DNA of 64,000 nucleotides from Lucifuga dentata (GCA_014773175.1 VXCM01000136.1:186001-250000); one strand, 5' to 3'; shown: positions 48,579-61,133, numbered from the stretch's first letter. Notes: a model not told the origin generated them from the letters alone. Made by a program: numbers and translations.

Positions 48579-50607
48579 GTCATGTTGCTCTCCCTCATTT
48601 TGTTCTTTCACAGGCTTTTATGTCTCATGCCTTTCTTGATTCTGTATCTTGGTTCAGCCCCATCCTTTGTCGCTCTCATTCAGCCTCTTATCCATGCTGA
48701 TGGATTTCACTGCAGGGGGTCACTCAGGTCTTCTTTTAAAAAATAGCGTGAGCGAAATGTGTGTCATTTTTCTCTTTAACTGGATCATTTGTATTTCGGT
48801 ACTGACGCTTGTCTTAACTAGAAAGAACATGAGAGCTTTTAAAGGGGAACCAGCTCCTGCCCCTTAACCCTATTAACCCCTAAGTGGACCCAAATGATGA
48901 TAAATAGACAATGTTGTGAGTTGGAACTCATTCTGGTGGCAGGCAAGGGTAATCCTGTATGTGTGCACGTGTGGGGTTTTTGTTTTTTGTTTTTTTTGTT
49001 TTGTTTTGTTTTTGGNGGGGGGGATACATAGGCTTCTTTTCTTCCTATCAAGAAGACAGTTTTCTCTCTGTCCATCTCTACTTGTTCTGGACATTGGGTT
49101 TTGGAGTCCTCAGTCTTACATCTTGCAAACTTCATCATGTTTTTGAAGTGACAGATGGGTGATTAATGCTTAGGGTTTGGTCACAATTTTCTCTTGTCTT
49201 GGACAAAATAGATGTTCTGGAATGGCTTTTGAATGAATGCTACAAGCCCCTACACATCTGACTTCATAAAGCTTTGTGTTTATAGCCAACATTTGTGTTT
49301 AGCTGTACCTTCAGATATAGCCTTTAAGTTTTTAATATTGCCTATCCATTGCTGCTTTGCCCTTTCTCCACTTGCATGGTAGATTTGATGTCACCAGAAG
49401 TAGAATTTTCAGGGCAAAAATAAAAAATAAAAAATTGTAAGCTCAAGACGCAGTGATTCAGGCTCTTTTTTGTTTTCTTTGTACAAGGCCCCCAAAACAA
49501 ACTTTTATGTTTTCTAGTTCTGATACTTCCTCCTGGCCATAATTGTTCCAAGTATCACAATGGTTGGTTGCGTCACCATTGGTGGCTCATTCCGTACTTC
49601 CTCTGCTGTTGGAGCAGTGTTTATTGTACATTCGTAGAATAAAACCAAAAGTTTCTCAGAAAGATTTCTCAGATTTGCCATCTTCTTTTCTACTTTGATT
49701 TAGAGGATAAGTGTACCATCTCCTTCTTCCGCTTGTTTGCCTTTTTTTTTTAAATTGTTATATAAACAGTTTCCAAGGCCATATCCTCTCTCTGTCAACC
49801 GTAAGCATCTTTTACCATCACGTCTTGACTCATTAGTCATTCTGCATCCCCTACTGCATGGAGTGGCTAAAAAGGAACTCCTTTTCTTAAGGGCTATAGT
49901 ACACAAGGAGTTCACTAGAGTGTTCTTTTGTGGTTTTATCTTATTCCTTTAGGCATCTATGCATATATGTACATGTCTTGGTTAACTTTGTCTTTGTTTA
50001 CAGTTTGACTTAAATCAGAATTATGACAGATGAATGTACACGTTTCCAGATGTGTCTCACTTTGTTCAGCTTATGAAGCACGGTGTATCCTTAACGGAGA
50101 TCTATGAACGTGATTTTAGTGCTGAACTCCACATGACTCCAAGTATTAAAGCAGATGGTAGCCATGGTCAATATGTGTTGGTTTGAAAAATGGAGTGATA
50201 TTGTGCCTTGCACAGCCCATTGGTATAACACATGCATATTGTATGAAGATCCCAACATCGATCTTCATATGTCCCCAGCTAGCAGTCAATATGGCCTTTG
50301 AAGAATGTGGCAGAAGCCATAAACCTATCAGAATATGTTCCCTCCATCAAAATGTGCTGACTTTTGCAGTGGAATGCTTGAAAGAAGGGATTGTATTAAA
50401 TGATATAGGGACACCTTGAGGAGGGAGACAGACACAGAAGGAGTGAGCAGGTAATCTGTTCTGCTTTATTACATGTTAAATGGGAGACATTCACCCTCTC
50501 ATATCAATCCACCTCGACTCTCACCGCCTTTCTGTTCCTCCCTATAGGAAAACTTTTGCAAAGCAAGTGAGCAGAGGAGAGCCGTGCTAGTTTATTATGG
50601 AGGGTCT

Positions 50608-50734
50608 TCCTTTACACCTCTCTTCGTTCGACTATATTTTTTGTATTCCTCCTTCCTCTTTTTTTCCCCANTCCTTTACACCTCTCTTCGTTCGACTATA
50701 TTTTTTGTATTCCTCCTTCCTCTTTTTTTCCCCA
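50608..50734. repeat. 63-bp duplication across a single N (likely assembly artefact)
   Basis: 50608-50670 equals 50672-50734, with N at 50671. Confidence 0.9.
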
Positions 50735-50802
50735 ATTTTTCCTTATTTTTCTGTCCTCATTCTCAGGCCACGTGTGTCTACAGCTGTATGATCATACCAG
50801 CA

Positions 50803-50803
50803 C

Positions 50804-50839
<36 letters not shown>

Positions 50840-50841
50840 GT
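50803..50841. repeat. (TA)n inside a palindrome
   Basis: About 15 TA units lie between ACAGG and CCTGT, making the whole block self-complementary and prone to cruciform formation. Confidence 0.85.
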
Positions 50842-50941
50842 ACATTCACAGACACGTATGTCATCTCTGATAAAGCATCTCTTCTCAACGGAGTAGCCCT
50901 CTCTCTGTCATATCTGTCCCCCTCTCCCTCTCCCTCTCCCT

Positions 50942-50961
50942 CCCTCTCTCTCTCTCTCTCN

Positions 50962-51001
<40 letters not shown>
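50942..51001. repeat. (CT)n microsatellite with a single N
   Basis: About 60 bases of CT with N at 50961, preceded by (CCCTCT) units. Confidence 0.9.
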
Positions 51002-51004
<3 letters not shown>

Positions 51005-51092
51005 ATTTATGAGGTAGAGCTGAGAAACTATAATGTGGATATCTGAACCAACCTCAGTCCGCCCTTTCAGTCCTGCCCCTATCAGTGGATCT

Positions 51093-51219
51093 AGGCAATT
51101 GGGACCTGGTTCGGTATGTAGGGCGTGTTTATGTGGGGATGGGGATGGTTGGGGTNAGGCAATTGGGACCTGGTTCGGTATGTAGGGCGTGTTTATGTGG
51201 GGATGGGGATGGTTGGGGT
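51093..51219. repeat. 63-bp duplication across a single N (likely assembly artefact)
   Basis: 51093-51155 equals 51157-51219, with N at 51156. Confidence 0.9.
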
Positions 51220-51317
51220 GTTGGTATAGAGACCTTTGCTGCTACTGATGGCATGAGGCAAGACCCCTATATGACTGTTTAGATTTACTTTCCCCTGGGG
51301 TACAGGGCTGGTGTATA

Positions 51318-51322
<5 letters not shown>

Positions 51323-51352
<30 letters not shown>
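51323..51352. repeat. (CA)n microsatellite
   Basis: About 15 CA units in the D-E intron. Confidence 0.95.
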
Positions 51353-51357
<5 letters not shown>

Positions 51358-54082
51358 GTATAAATAACCAGCTGTATCTGGCTAGATGTCTCTATTTGTT
51401 TCAGTGTCTCCTGCCGTGTGAAGTTTTATTAAATATCCCATGAGCCTCTGGGGATGGAGGGAGGGAGGGAGGGAATAGGAAAGACCAAAGACCACCATTT
51501 TTACTAGACCATATGTAAGCAACTTTCATAAGTATATCATGGGCAATAATATATGCCTCAGATTTATATTATTGAGTTTTCAAATCAGTTAAGGAATATA
51601 GTAAACTTCATTTCCTGCCTAAAAGGTTAAAAAAAAAAAAGCCATCTTTAACTCTGTTTATAATAATATTCATGTTGTGTCATGTTATCATTTGTGCATC
51701 TGCTCATTGTGTTGCATAGCACTCATAACAAATGATATGGGAGCAGCTAATGTAAAACTGAAGAGGCAGAGAGGGAGGGTAGGAAGGTGGTTGTCTTTCC
51801 CCACCAACTACATGTGATTGGTAGTGGGAACTTAATGTTAATCTTAATGATAGATGATAGAGGAAGCAGCGTGCCGCCACAGAGAGTGTGTGACAGTGTT
51901 ATTGTGTCTGTGATTAACTCAACCACCATCTCGGCCCCCTTCCCTAACCGGTGAATGAGCAAAAACAGACTACCACAGACTAGTTCCTCATCAAAAAATG
52001 CTTCATTTCTCTCCCCCTCTTTCTCTCTGTCCCCCTTTCTCTCTCTCAGAGGCCATTACTGGTGATAAACACTGCGGTTTGTATCAGCAGGATGCACCTG
52101 GCATTAACGCTAATGCTTAAGAAAGTAATTAGTGGGTGTATGTGGCTCTTCTCCTCCCTGTAGATGCCCATAGGCGGTGTAATGAATGAGCGTCACGATC
52201 CATAAGAGTAGGATGGCAGCGATTTCTGCTAGCACTGCTGTCATCTTTCAATACCCTGACGCAGAGCAATGGCCTTGTCATGCCTTCTAGCAAATGACTG
52301 AATTTCTCCCCAATGGATCCACAAATGCAGAACCTTCTGCACTCACAGCAGCATAATGTTCCAGTCTGTGTGAGCAAAGTGGTAAAAATCAGGCCAAATT
52401 TAAGTGTATATATTTAAAGTATATACACACTTGGTATTTCAGTCTATTAATATAGAAAGGAGGACATATAGAAAGGAGGAAGTTGATGCTGGGCTCTAAT
52501 AGTCCCAGCTGATTGACCCAGGGACTATAGAGTTCTCTGGCATCCCTATGGTTGTAACAAATATGGCCATGTGGTGATGCATATATGTATACATCTCCAC
52601 TGCACCATGTTCCTGCTGCATTGCACCCTGCGTAATGACCCATACGACCAATCCCCTGCTTTGTATCCAACAGGGGGGTAATTTCTCACTTCAGGGGGCA
52701 AATCAAACATCTGATTCTAACTACAGGGGCTCAGCTTCACCCCCAATATTCCTCAGAGATCCCCAGACTTGCTGACGAGCCAAATCTCCCCTTTCACACA
52801 CATGCAAGGCGTGTTTAGTGAGCCAGACGCAGTGTCCTGAGCACTGGTGTGAACAAAATGATGACACTACCATCAGCATTAATAGCCCTCTCATGTGCAT
52901 GTGTCGTCATTATGGATTTTTATGGTGTGTGTGAAAAGACCATGGTGGTACGTCCCACTGCTGAGGTCGGCAAAAGGATCAAAGCCTGGGATATACCTAA
53001 TCAAATAACCCATTTAAATGTACTGAAGATCAGTGTAGCATCTACCATTGCCAGCGCTAACATCTGGATGATACCAGCTAGAGTGGCAGCATTGACTCTG
53101 CAGCAGGACTTCGGCATGCTAGGCTAGTGATGTGAAGCCCATAAGCAGACACATTAGCATACACAGATTACAAAAACAACCTCTTTGCAGTTTCCAAAAG
53201 ATTAAAAATTTCCACAAAAAAAATAGTCTAAGGTGACAACTACCCAGCATGTGAATGGTTGACACTATAGTGGACTTACAGTGAGTCATTCAGGATCAAT
53301 ATGGATTCAATGGTGCCCTGTAAAGTAATCAATACGGTCTTCTGTGAGACCTATAGGAGCCTTTTTAAAGGATTTTTAGTGAAAAGACAAAAGAATTGGG
53401 TGTAATTTACCAGGAGAGTGTAATCAGCTTTGCCAGTTATCTTGACCTTTGCTGTCTTCATGATCATCATCACATTGTGACGAAGGCTAATTGCTTGTCG
53501 AGATTAAAGTGAGACTTTTTTTTTTTGTTTTGCTCAGCATCACGCATTGATTTGCAGCGTTAGCTTTCTCCCTTACAGTCACGTACAGGTGATGGATTTC
53601 CTGTTTCAGGGGGATGCAGGCGCTGTTAGAAGCTTTACTTGATATCTCTTACTGTCCATTTTCAGAATGGTCATCACAATATGCCGTGGAGGGTAGATTG
53701 ACCTTTGGCCTTACCAGTAGATACAGGAGCACAGCTCCTAGCTTCAGGTGTTATGGAATGAAATGGTTGCAGTAATGGAAAGGGGAGGGGTTGTGGTCTC
53801 AAGTCTATCTCAGTGGGCACTAGCAAAAAAATAGCACGGAGATTCAATCCCACTACTGCATCACTCATAATAAATAATAAAATGTGTTTATTCTTCTCAT
53901 CTGCATTATCCTTTCTTGTGCAATTTCCATTTTTCCTTCTTTCTTCTCACACCTTTAACTCTGATTCTCTCTATCTTTCTCACTCCCACATTTCTCACTT
54001 TTTTCTTTTTACCTTTACACACCAATCCTTCATTTCCTGCCATTTCCTCTCTGTTTTACACCTATTTCCCCCCCTNCCCCAG

Positions 54083-54218
54083 GCGGTATGAGGTGTATGC
54101 TGTGTGTGCAGACCTGCAGGGCCAGATCCTCAAATGCTACAGAGAAAACACAGGCAAAACCCTTCAGTGCTCCAACATCGCAGCTCTTTACCTACAATGT
54201 GTCAACAATGCCAAACAG
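54083..54218 (+). CDS. chchd3: chchd3 (MIC19) CHCH-domain exon E
   Basis: This 136-nt exon has one base completing Lys and then 45 codons, starting RYEVYAVCADLQGQILKCYR and ending in phase 0 with CVNNAKQ. It holds the whole CHCH domain: two CX9C motifs with Cys codons at 54105 and 54135 (CADLQGQILKC) and at 54168 and 54198 (CSNIAALYLQC). In this family the paired cysteines form disulfides after import through the Mia40 pathway, giving a helical hairpin that binds MIC60. All four cysteines and the spacing are intact. The acceptor is C-rich with an N at 54076, and the donor is GTATGT. The surrounding CYRENT and TLQCS residues are typical of CHCHD3. Confidence 0.95.
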
Positions 54219-56879
54219 GTATGTGTGTGTTTATGAATTAAGTACTTTATATCCTTCATCATTTTCCATATTTCACTTGAACAGCATGAGAATAAACTTA
54301 AAACTTTGTTAAATCTTACAACACATTCTTTCCTCTTCAAAAAGGATGGCAAGTATGTGCATACACCATTATGGACAGCAGATATGTACTGTAAGTTGTA
54401 GCACTTCCTGCCCCTGTAGCGTAGCTTTCAGTTGAATCATTGAAGACCCATGTTCTCATTAGCTTGAGAAGACATCATTAGACTCATAGATGTGGACGTT
54501 GGCTACCTTAAACTAGACATTCCCTTTTTAAATGTCTAAATAAATTGTTGTAATACATGCACACAGCACGCACTTGCATCCATTTACATGCACAGACTCC
54601 TTGCTTTTAGCCAGGGGAATATAATTTCCACTAGGTCACTGGCGCCTGCATAAAGCCCCTCTAAACAGCCAGTTTGAGCCTTATGGTCTATTTCCACAAT
54701 ACCTGCTGACACAGGCATTCCCCTGTCTGTCCGTGTGTGTGTTTTTTAATGTAATAAGACCAAGCAACTGTCCGCCATTGGTTTGGTACCATTGTCCTTT
54801 CTACCACAATCTCCCTTCGTTGCCAAGTGCAAATGTTTTTTTGTCCTCTTTCTCCCACGGTCACATATGGTAATAGTAATGTCACTCAGGTTGATATTAA
54901 CTTGACTCCTGCTCTCTCACTTTGCAATATGTAATATCCATTTGCCCCAAAAAGGCTCAATTTACATTCATAGAGCTTTTCTATTAGATTTTTTTCACAA
55001 TTGCATTGTTTTACAGGAAATGAGGAAAAGTGAGTTTTGTGTCACTCTCTCACTCGCTCTTATGGGTGTTAGTATTAGATTTAAAAGTCAGATGCAAGCG
55101 GATTTTAAGCTATACATCATGTAAATGCCACTATGTTTTATTCATTTTGTGGATGTGTGTGTGTGCGTGTGTGCGCCAAGGAGAGCTACTTGTAGCCTCG
55201 TCAAGGTTCAGTGTGGGTACGTTCACTTTCTGGATGCCGTTATGATCTTGTAAATTGTTTGGAAGCTAGTCTGAGACGATATGGTAATCCGCTTGTGTTT
55301 ATCACCCTGCGGCAATCACAGCACACTCCTGTTCACCTGTGCTTATCTGCCTGAGACTTGCTTTTAAAGTCATTAGGTGCAAAAGAAACAGTTCTGTGAT
55401 AAGGTTTTAAAGGCATAATATGCAGAATTACACAGCCAACAAAGTAGGAGGAAGGAAAGAAGTAGAATTGATATGAGCTGATGCAGTTTCATGATTATGA
55501 TGTTTATACAGGTTTATCAGCGCAAAGCAGGAAGCAGCACAGAGAACAAACATCAGAGGATGTGACTTTGACCTCTGGGGGTCAAAATACCCAAACCTGC
55601 CTTCTTACAGCTGCCTCTAATCCCTTTGCCCTTTGTTGATAACGTAGCCCAGACAAATTTCAAACAGCAAAAGCTCCGTCTCCCTTTCCCCTTCAACTCG
55701 AGAATTCCACGTAAAACCTAAAAGCGATGACTGTTCATCAGAACCTAAAAGCGATGACTGTTCATCATGTCTAAATCATCATCAGGATAAAATCATGATC
55801 TCAGAATCTCAATTTTACAATCCTGACCCTTCAATTGGACTCAGCCAAGACAGAAGTGTGGCCATCAGTCTTTTGTCACTGATAATTATGGTTCTTATCG
55901 CCATGGTCACTGATAACATTTAGACCCACTTCACACTCTTTTGTGTCCTCTTTGCCCCTCCACCGTCCCTCCCTCGCTCCCTCCATCCGCTATCCCTTCA
56001 TCCCTCGTCACTTTTCTAATGCATTCAGCACTTAACAGCTCCAGATAGAAAACCGCAAGGAAGAGGCAGTGGAAGGACAGATAAAGTCTCTCTCTCTCTC
56101 TCTCTCTATGAATAAGAGTTTATCATGAAGGCTGATCTCTCCATCCACTGCTTGCCTCCTCATTCCGTATTCCTGCCGCATGACTGCCTTCTGCTCCCTA
56201 TCTCTTTCTTCTCTGCTTCATTTTTTAGACTGACCCTTCCAAACCCTTTCACTCTTCAAGGCTCAGGCTACATCCCGGCTTGTGCTTTCAGAAGGTGTTA
56301 TATCTGAGTGTCAAAATAAAAATGGAGTTCCTCATGGTCTAGTCCTGCTGCTGGACTTAGATTGGAGCAGGCGGGCTCGTACCAGCTGCTTTTGTCTAAT
56401 CATTTGGAGCAGAATGGACACGGATTATTCGAATCCCCATTATTAAGTTTCTTTTATTCTGACTTTCTATCTACCTTCTTTTCCTTCCATCCCTCATTTT
56501 TTTCCTTCTCTCATTCACTCCTCCAAGGCAGCTTCCATCCAGTGGCATCAGCAGCGATAGGCTGGTTCAAATGGTTATTGACAGGGAGAGAGGCTATGTA
56601 GGGATTTGTGGGTGCACTTATCGCTAACATGAAATCCACCGCCCTCGGGTCCTTTCCTTTACCTCTCCAACTCCCTCCATCCTCTTTATTGTGCTCTCAG
56701 GCTTTCTCTCAGCATGCTCCTCTCCATTTCGTCCCTCCTGTGTGCTTATAATATCTTTGTCTTTGGTTTGTTTGTGTATTTTCTCTCCCTGTTTTCTTTT
56801 ATTTCCCTCTTCTCCCTCACTTACATTTGCTTCTCCATCTCTCCAGTGCACTTTTTATTCTCTGTTTTTTATCCTCCAG
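54219..56879 (+). other. chchd3: Last chchd3 intron
   Basis: Phase-0 intron of 2,661 bp from GTATGT to TCCTCCAG. It holds a 27-bp-period tandem duplication (55715-55767) and a (CT)n tract (56087-56107). It ends in a strong pyrimidine-rich region. No other exon was recognised. Confidence 0.8.
55715..55767. repeat. 27-bp-period tandem duplication
   Basis: A 26-bp block beginning AACCTAAAAGCGATGACTGT at 55715-55740 recurs identically at 55742-55767. No N lies between the copies, so it may be genuine. Confidence 0.85.
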
Positions 56880-56903
56880 AACAAGTTGAGGACCAGCGGT
56901 TAA
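56880..56903 (+). CDS. chchd3: chchd3 (MIC19) final coding exon, C-terminus
   Basis: After the acceptor TTTTTTATCCTCCAG the frame reads NKLRTSG and then TAA at 56901-56903. Exon E ends in phase 0 directly after AKQ, and mammalian CHCHD3 also has seven residues after AKQ (SMLEKGG as I recall). Length, phase and final Gly all agree, although the sequence itself has diverged. It is the first acceptor after exon E that gives such an ending, and polyadenylation signals follow within 700 bases. Only 24 nt are coding; the rest of the exon is 3' UTR. Confidence is lower than for exon E because seven residues cannot be matched strongly. Confidence 0.75.
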   Translation, partial: NKLRTSG

Positions 56904-57273
56904 CGAGAGAAAGCAAAGCGGGAGCAATGAAGAGAATATTGTGTGGCATTACTGATTATCGACCGACTAACACAACAGGAACTGAGGATGAGAGGAATGA
57001 GTCAGCACCAAGACACACGCCCTCAACACCCTGCAGAGAATCGAAGTGAACCGGCACAGCACACAGAACCCTGAGAGAGAGAGAAACACGATTCCCCTAG
57101 TTCCTTTCTCCTTACCCCTTCTACTCCCAAGTCTTACCTTTCCTCTATCTCTCTCTCAGCTCAGTAACACAGGATCAGTATAGTTTACCAGGGAGGCATC
57201 GACGCCGTTCGCCTTTTTGGAGACACAACTGTAACAGATAGGGACCAAGAAGACATGAGCTTGGTCCGCTAGA

Positions 57274-57279
57274 AATAAA
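57274..57279 (+). terminator. Polyadenylation signal AATAAA (proximal)
   Basis: Canonical hexamer about 370 bases after the chchd3 stop codon. Confidence 0.45.
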
Positions 57280-57347
57280 AAATCAATGAACTAAACGACA
57301 ACAAAGAAGCCAACCACCTCCATCCTGTCAGTAAAAGTCTGTTTTCT

Positions 57348-57353
57348 AATAAA
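57348..57353 (+). terminator. Polyadenylation signal AATAAA (middle)
   Basis: Canonical hexamer, followed about 35 bases later by a T-rich stretch (ATTGTTTTTCC). Confidence 0.55.
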
Positions 57354-57551
57354 AGTCACAATCCAGTTCTACCCACAATTCACACTTCATTGTTTTTCCA
57401 GCACCTTATGCACTATCATGTACACAGACACGCCCACATCTGTCTGTTCTTTGCATCTGTATGAGTTTGTGTAATGTCAGTAATGTAACGTATCTACGTG
57501 TTAGATACTCATCCAAAAAAACAGCACTTCTGATATGATCTGATCCTGTGA

Positions 57552-57557
57552 AATAAA
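57552..57557 (+). terminator. Polyadenylation signal AATAAA (distal)
   Basis: Canonical hexamer followed by GAATTGTTGCTG and then a GT microsatellite, a good GU-rich downstream element. Confidence 0.55.
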
Positions 57558-58182
57558 AGACAAATAATGCAGGAATTGTTGCTGAACTTTATGAATACTT
57601 CATAAATATTAGAGGGCTCTGTGTGTGTGTGTGTGTGTGTAATTACAGAAGGCATTGTTTGATGGATGAACAGTCCTTGTGTTGTCATGATGACAGTGAA
57701 TGATCCTGAAACGGAGAAGCCGACATGCTGAGGAAACATTTTCCCAGATGCTCTCGTTCCTACTATCTCTCTCTCTCTTGGTCCCTAGCACGTCCTCACT
57801 CCCTCATTGTCTCTCTTTCCTTTATTTTCTCCCCATCTATGTCTCTTCAATCCTCAGTCCCTCTCTCTTTTCTTTCAGGAGTTTCTGTTTCATCTGTGGC
57901 CAGTCTCTCAGGCTAACGTTGCCTTGGAGGAGATGGCTTCTCCACGCTGTCTGCACGCTGCCAAGCTCCCTGCGTTTGGTTTAACTGGATAGACAGCCAG
58001 GGTATCTTTGTGTGTGTGTGTGTGTCTTCGGGCTGAAAGTGTGTGTGAGTGGAGTAGTAATGCCAGCATGCATTGTGGATGTCTGTGCACAGACAGCAGC
58101 ACCCCCATGTCTAAATTGAGGGGCACAGCAGGTCACCCCAGAGGAGACATTATCTTAACTCTAAATCGCAAGAATTAATTGT

Positions 58183-58183
<1 letters not shown>

Positions 58184-58224
<41 letters not shown>
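58184..58224. repeat. (GA)n microsatellite
   Basis: About 41 bases of GA on the plus strand, the only long purine-sense tract in the window. It lies beyond the chchd3 3' end. Confidence 0.95.
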
Positions 58225-58227
<3 letters not shown>

Positions 58228-59478
58228 GAGGGGCATGCATGCAAGCATGTGATTTGTTGTGACCTGCTAGTCAGCTGTCCTTTTGCTTTTTGACTTTTGG
58301 GGTCTCGTAGGGGTTTGGGGGTTGACTTGTGACATTTGAGTGTGTGTGTGTGTGCGTGTGTGTGTGTGTGTGTTGGGGTTAATTATTGTCATTGGAGTTC
58401 AAGGCAGATGTTTTCTGTCTCCCCACTTGTTTTCCTCTCTGACTTAAACGACTTGCCTCGACCGTCTGACCTCTCAGAGCCTCTCAGCTGGTATTGTGAC
58501 TCCGATGAGATTACTTCTCCTCCAATACAATTAAAGTGTAATTAGATAATCATATCATCTTAAAAAAAAAGTGGGGTTGGGGGCGGGGGGTGTGCATGTT
58601 TGAACTCACTATCCACATACATATATGTAACATTACTGCCAACCATTTCCCAAAATAGAAATCTGTATTTTAGTTTTTGTGTTATTTTTGCCAAATCTCC
58701 TAACCTTTCAAAATAAAATATTCAGGTGATGCACCCAGCTTAAAATTCAATGTTTCGCCTGTGCCTGTAAATTATGGCTGAGTGCTTTCCAGTGGGGCTA
58801 CAAGAGTTGTTGAGATGGCCTCGAGCAAACCTAAATAATAATGGGAAGTTGCAGCGTTCGAGACTCAGAGACTCCCAGGGGAATTAGCCAGGGGGCGAGG
58901 AGGACAAAATCTGAGATAACATGTTACACTCGTTATTTTAAAGCTTCCTGTAAATTTGTCAATCTTCTGTCATACTTTTAATTTACGTCATGTTTTTTAT
59001 TCTGTTTGTTCTTCGGATCCCGCTGAATGATATACTTCTACTCATACTGCATACTGTGCTGCTTTAAATGTGACAGATTTTTGTCTGTATGTGGTGAAAT
59101 TTTGTCCCAGCATCACTACAAAACATCACCACTTCCTGTATTGGACTGTATACAGCGAATATGATGCTACAGCTCTTCTGCTCTTTTTACTTTGGTTCTC
59201 TCTACACAGCTTATCCCATTCATTCTTGTGTTCGTATTTTCTCCCATTTTGGCCTTTTGTTCTGTTTCACTCCCTCCTTCTCTTTTCCTTTTTTTTATTA
59301 TCCTTTCTTTCTCTCACTCTGAACGTTTCTCCCTAACTCCTCGAGGATTCCGAAGAATAGGCCGGCAGCCTGAGGGGCGGATCTGTTGGCGATGATTGGC
59401 CCTCCTTGCTTGCCAGTGGGGTGTGAAGCGTCTGCCACGCTGCTGTAGCTTTTCTCCGAGGGCCACCCTCACTTTCTG

Positions 59479-59513
<35 letters not shown>

Positions 59514-61133
59514 CTGTCTCACTGAATACTTATGCTTCAAATAGAAGCACTTGACAAATGTGCACACAAAATATTACCAAAGTTTCTGTGCTTATGGTTT
59601 TGTCTAGGCAAGAATGCCTTCTTTTGCACCTCGGTAGGAGAGCATATACGCACACACACACTCACACACCAACAAAGAAATGTTCTCAGTTGCCAGCGAT
59701 GCCAGTGGGGCCTGCAGATGAGAGTAGAGCATCATACACTCCATTCTAGTAATGGGCAGGCAGATGGCAGGCTGCTCTGTAGCCTCTGCTTAGGCTGATG
59801 GCTCTATTCATCAGGCTGCTACGCCCTCCCTCCAGCCCCACGCTGGCTACAATTTATAGCGCTTTCCCTCCATCACACTCCCCCTTTGCTATTCTCGCAC
59901 ACTCTTTATTTATTTGTTCTTTTTTGATTCACTCTGCAGCTCTTCTGTTCTCTCTAGGTCTTTCCTGGCGTCTGTCTGCTTGGCTGCATAAAAGGCAGTT
60001 TCACTCTGGCGACAACTTCTGCTGCTGAGGGAGTGAGTCACTGGCTGGGTGTTAGAAACTGCTGCTGCTTTCCTGTCTGTTTTGGCAGACTGAAGTTTTG
60101 GTCATGCAGCCACTTTTGAAGAAGAAAAAGATCCTGTTGGATTGAGTCAAATCTTGTTGAGCCAAAACCAATTTACTGCAGTAAAATGTAGCTGATATGA
60201 AAAACAAGAATATACCACTTTGTAATAACGTATGCTTTACAAAGGGCTTAGAAGCTGCTATGTTTTGCTTTATAAATTAGTCATAAGAAATGAAGAACAA
60301 CTTTTGGGTTGCCAGGTTGTGAAAATCAATTCTCTAAAACGGCTGCAGATCATCAGGACCAAAATTAATCTACTAGAAACTTATTTACATTTACATCTGT
60401 AGATCTGATAGGCTACTCACTAACCTTTACAATGGTAGACTGTCCCGCTTGCAAAGATAAATATTAATTAGAAAGCTGTAATAAAGAATCCTGGGTTTGC
60501 TTTTTTCAATTAAGCAATCGTGGATTTATGAATGGTAGTAGTAAGCAATTAATAATGGGTTATTCTCCTAATAATCCATCATGTATCCTTAATTGTTAAT
60601 GGGTTTTAGTCCAAATGCTCTGCAGCATTTTTTTTTTTTTCAACTAAGTGAGTGGTCAAACTTTGCACTCAATGAACATCCAGATCAAATAAAAACCTAA
60701 TAAGACAAAGCAACTTATCTTAAGTCCCATTCAAAAGGGATTTTTTACAATCTTGCAACCCTTCTGAGCTCGACTAATTTGCATAGCAGCTAAATATTAA
60801 TTGAAATGAAAACAAAATCAAAAACTTAGTGGATTGTATAAGTAAGTTTCCATGCTTCTCCTTTTCTAACCAGGGGTTAGTTTGACCCTGCGTCACCTAT
60901 GTTAATCGGTATCTGTACCGCATAATTGGACGGAGGACAACAAGTAGGCCATGTTAATTAAGTGAGCTTTAATTATGTATAAATCGGGGGGGTCCCATAC
61001 TGGAGTGGCAAAGATGCAGAGATAAAGAATGACCTGTTAAATAAGTGATAATGGAAGAGCAATGGAAAGAGAGGAAGGCAGAAAGAAGAAAAATGGTGAT
61101 GATGGGGTGGATGGATGAGTGTAGCGTGTGTGT

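Larger units (their letters stand above)
41556..54082 (+). other. chchd3: chchd3 intron between exons D and E
   Basis: Phase-2 intron of 12,527 bp from GTAAGT to CCCCAG. It holds the hAT relic (45512-46395) beside an RTE/Rex3-like LINE end (46404-47368), four single-N duplications (45213, 45928, 50671, 51156), single Ns in low-complexity sequence (44015, 49016, 50961 and 54076, the last six bases before the acceptor AG), and many microsatellites. No additional exon was recognised. Confidence 0.8.
56904..57575 (+). other. chchd3: chchd3 3' UTR (end approximate)
   Basis: Non-coding sequence after the stop, with AATAAA at 57274, 57348 and 57552. The last signal is followed by T/G-rich sequence and a (GT)n tract near 57620, a typical downstream element, so a transcript end near 57575 is plausible. 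Shorter ends after the first two signals are equally possible. Confidence 0.6.

Noticed and set aside
57872..57992. Possible exon after TCTTTTCTTTCAG encoding EFLFHLWPVSQ and onward
   Set aside because: Considered as an alternative chchd3 terminal exon because the acceptor is good. It would give about 39 unrelated residues, whereas 56880 gives the family's exact seven-residue tail and is followed by polyadenylation signals.
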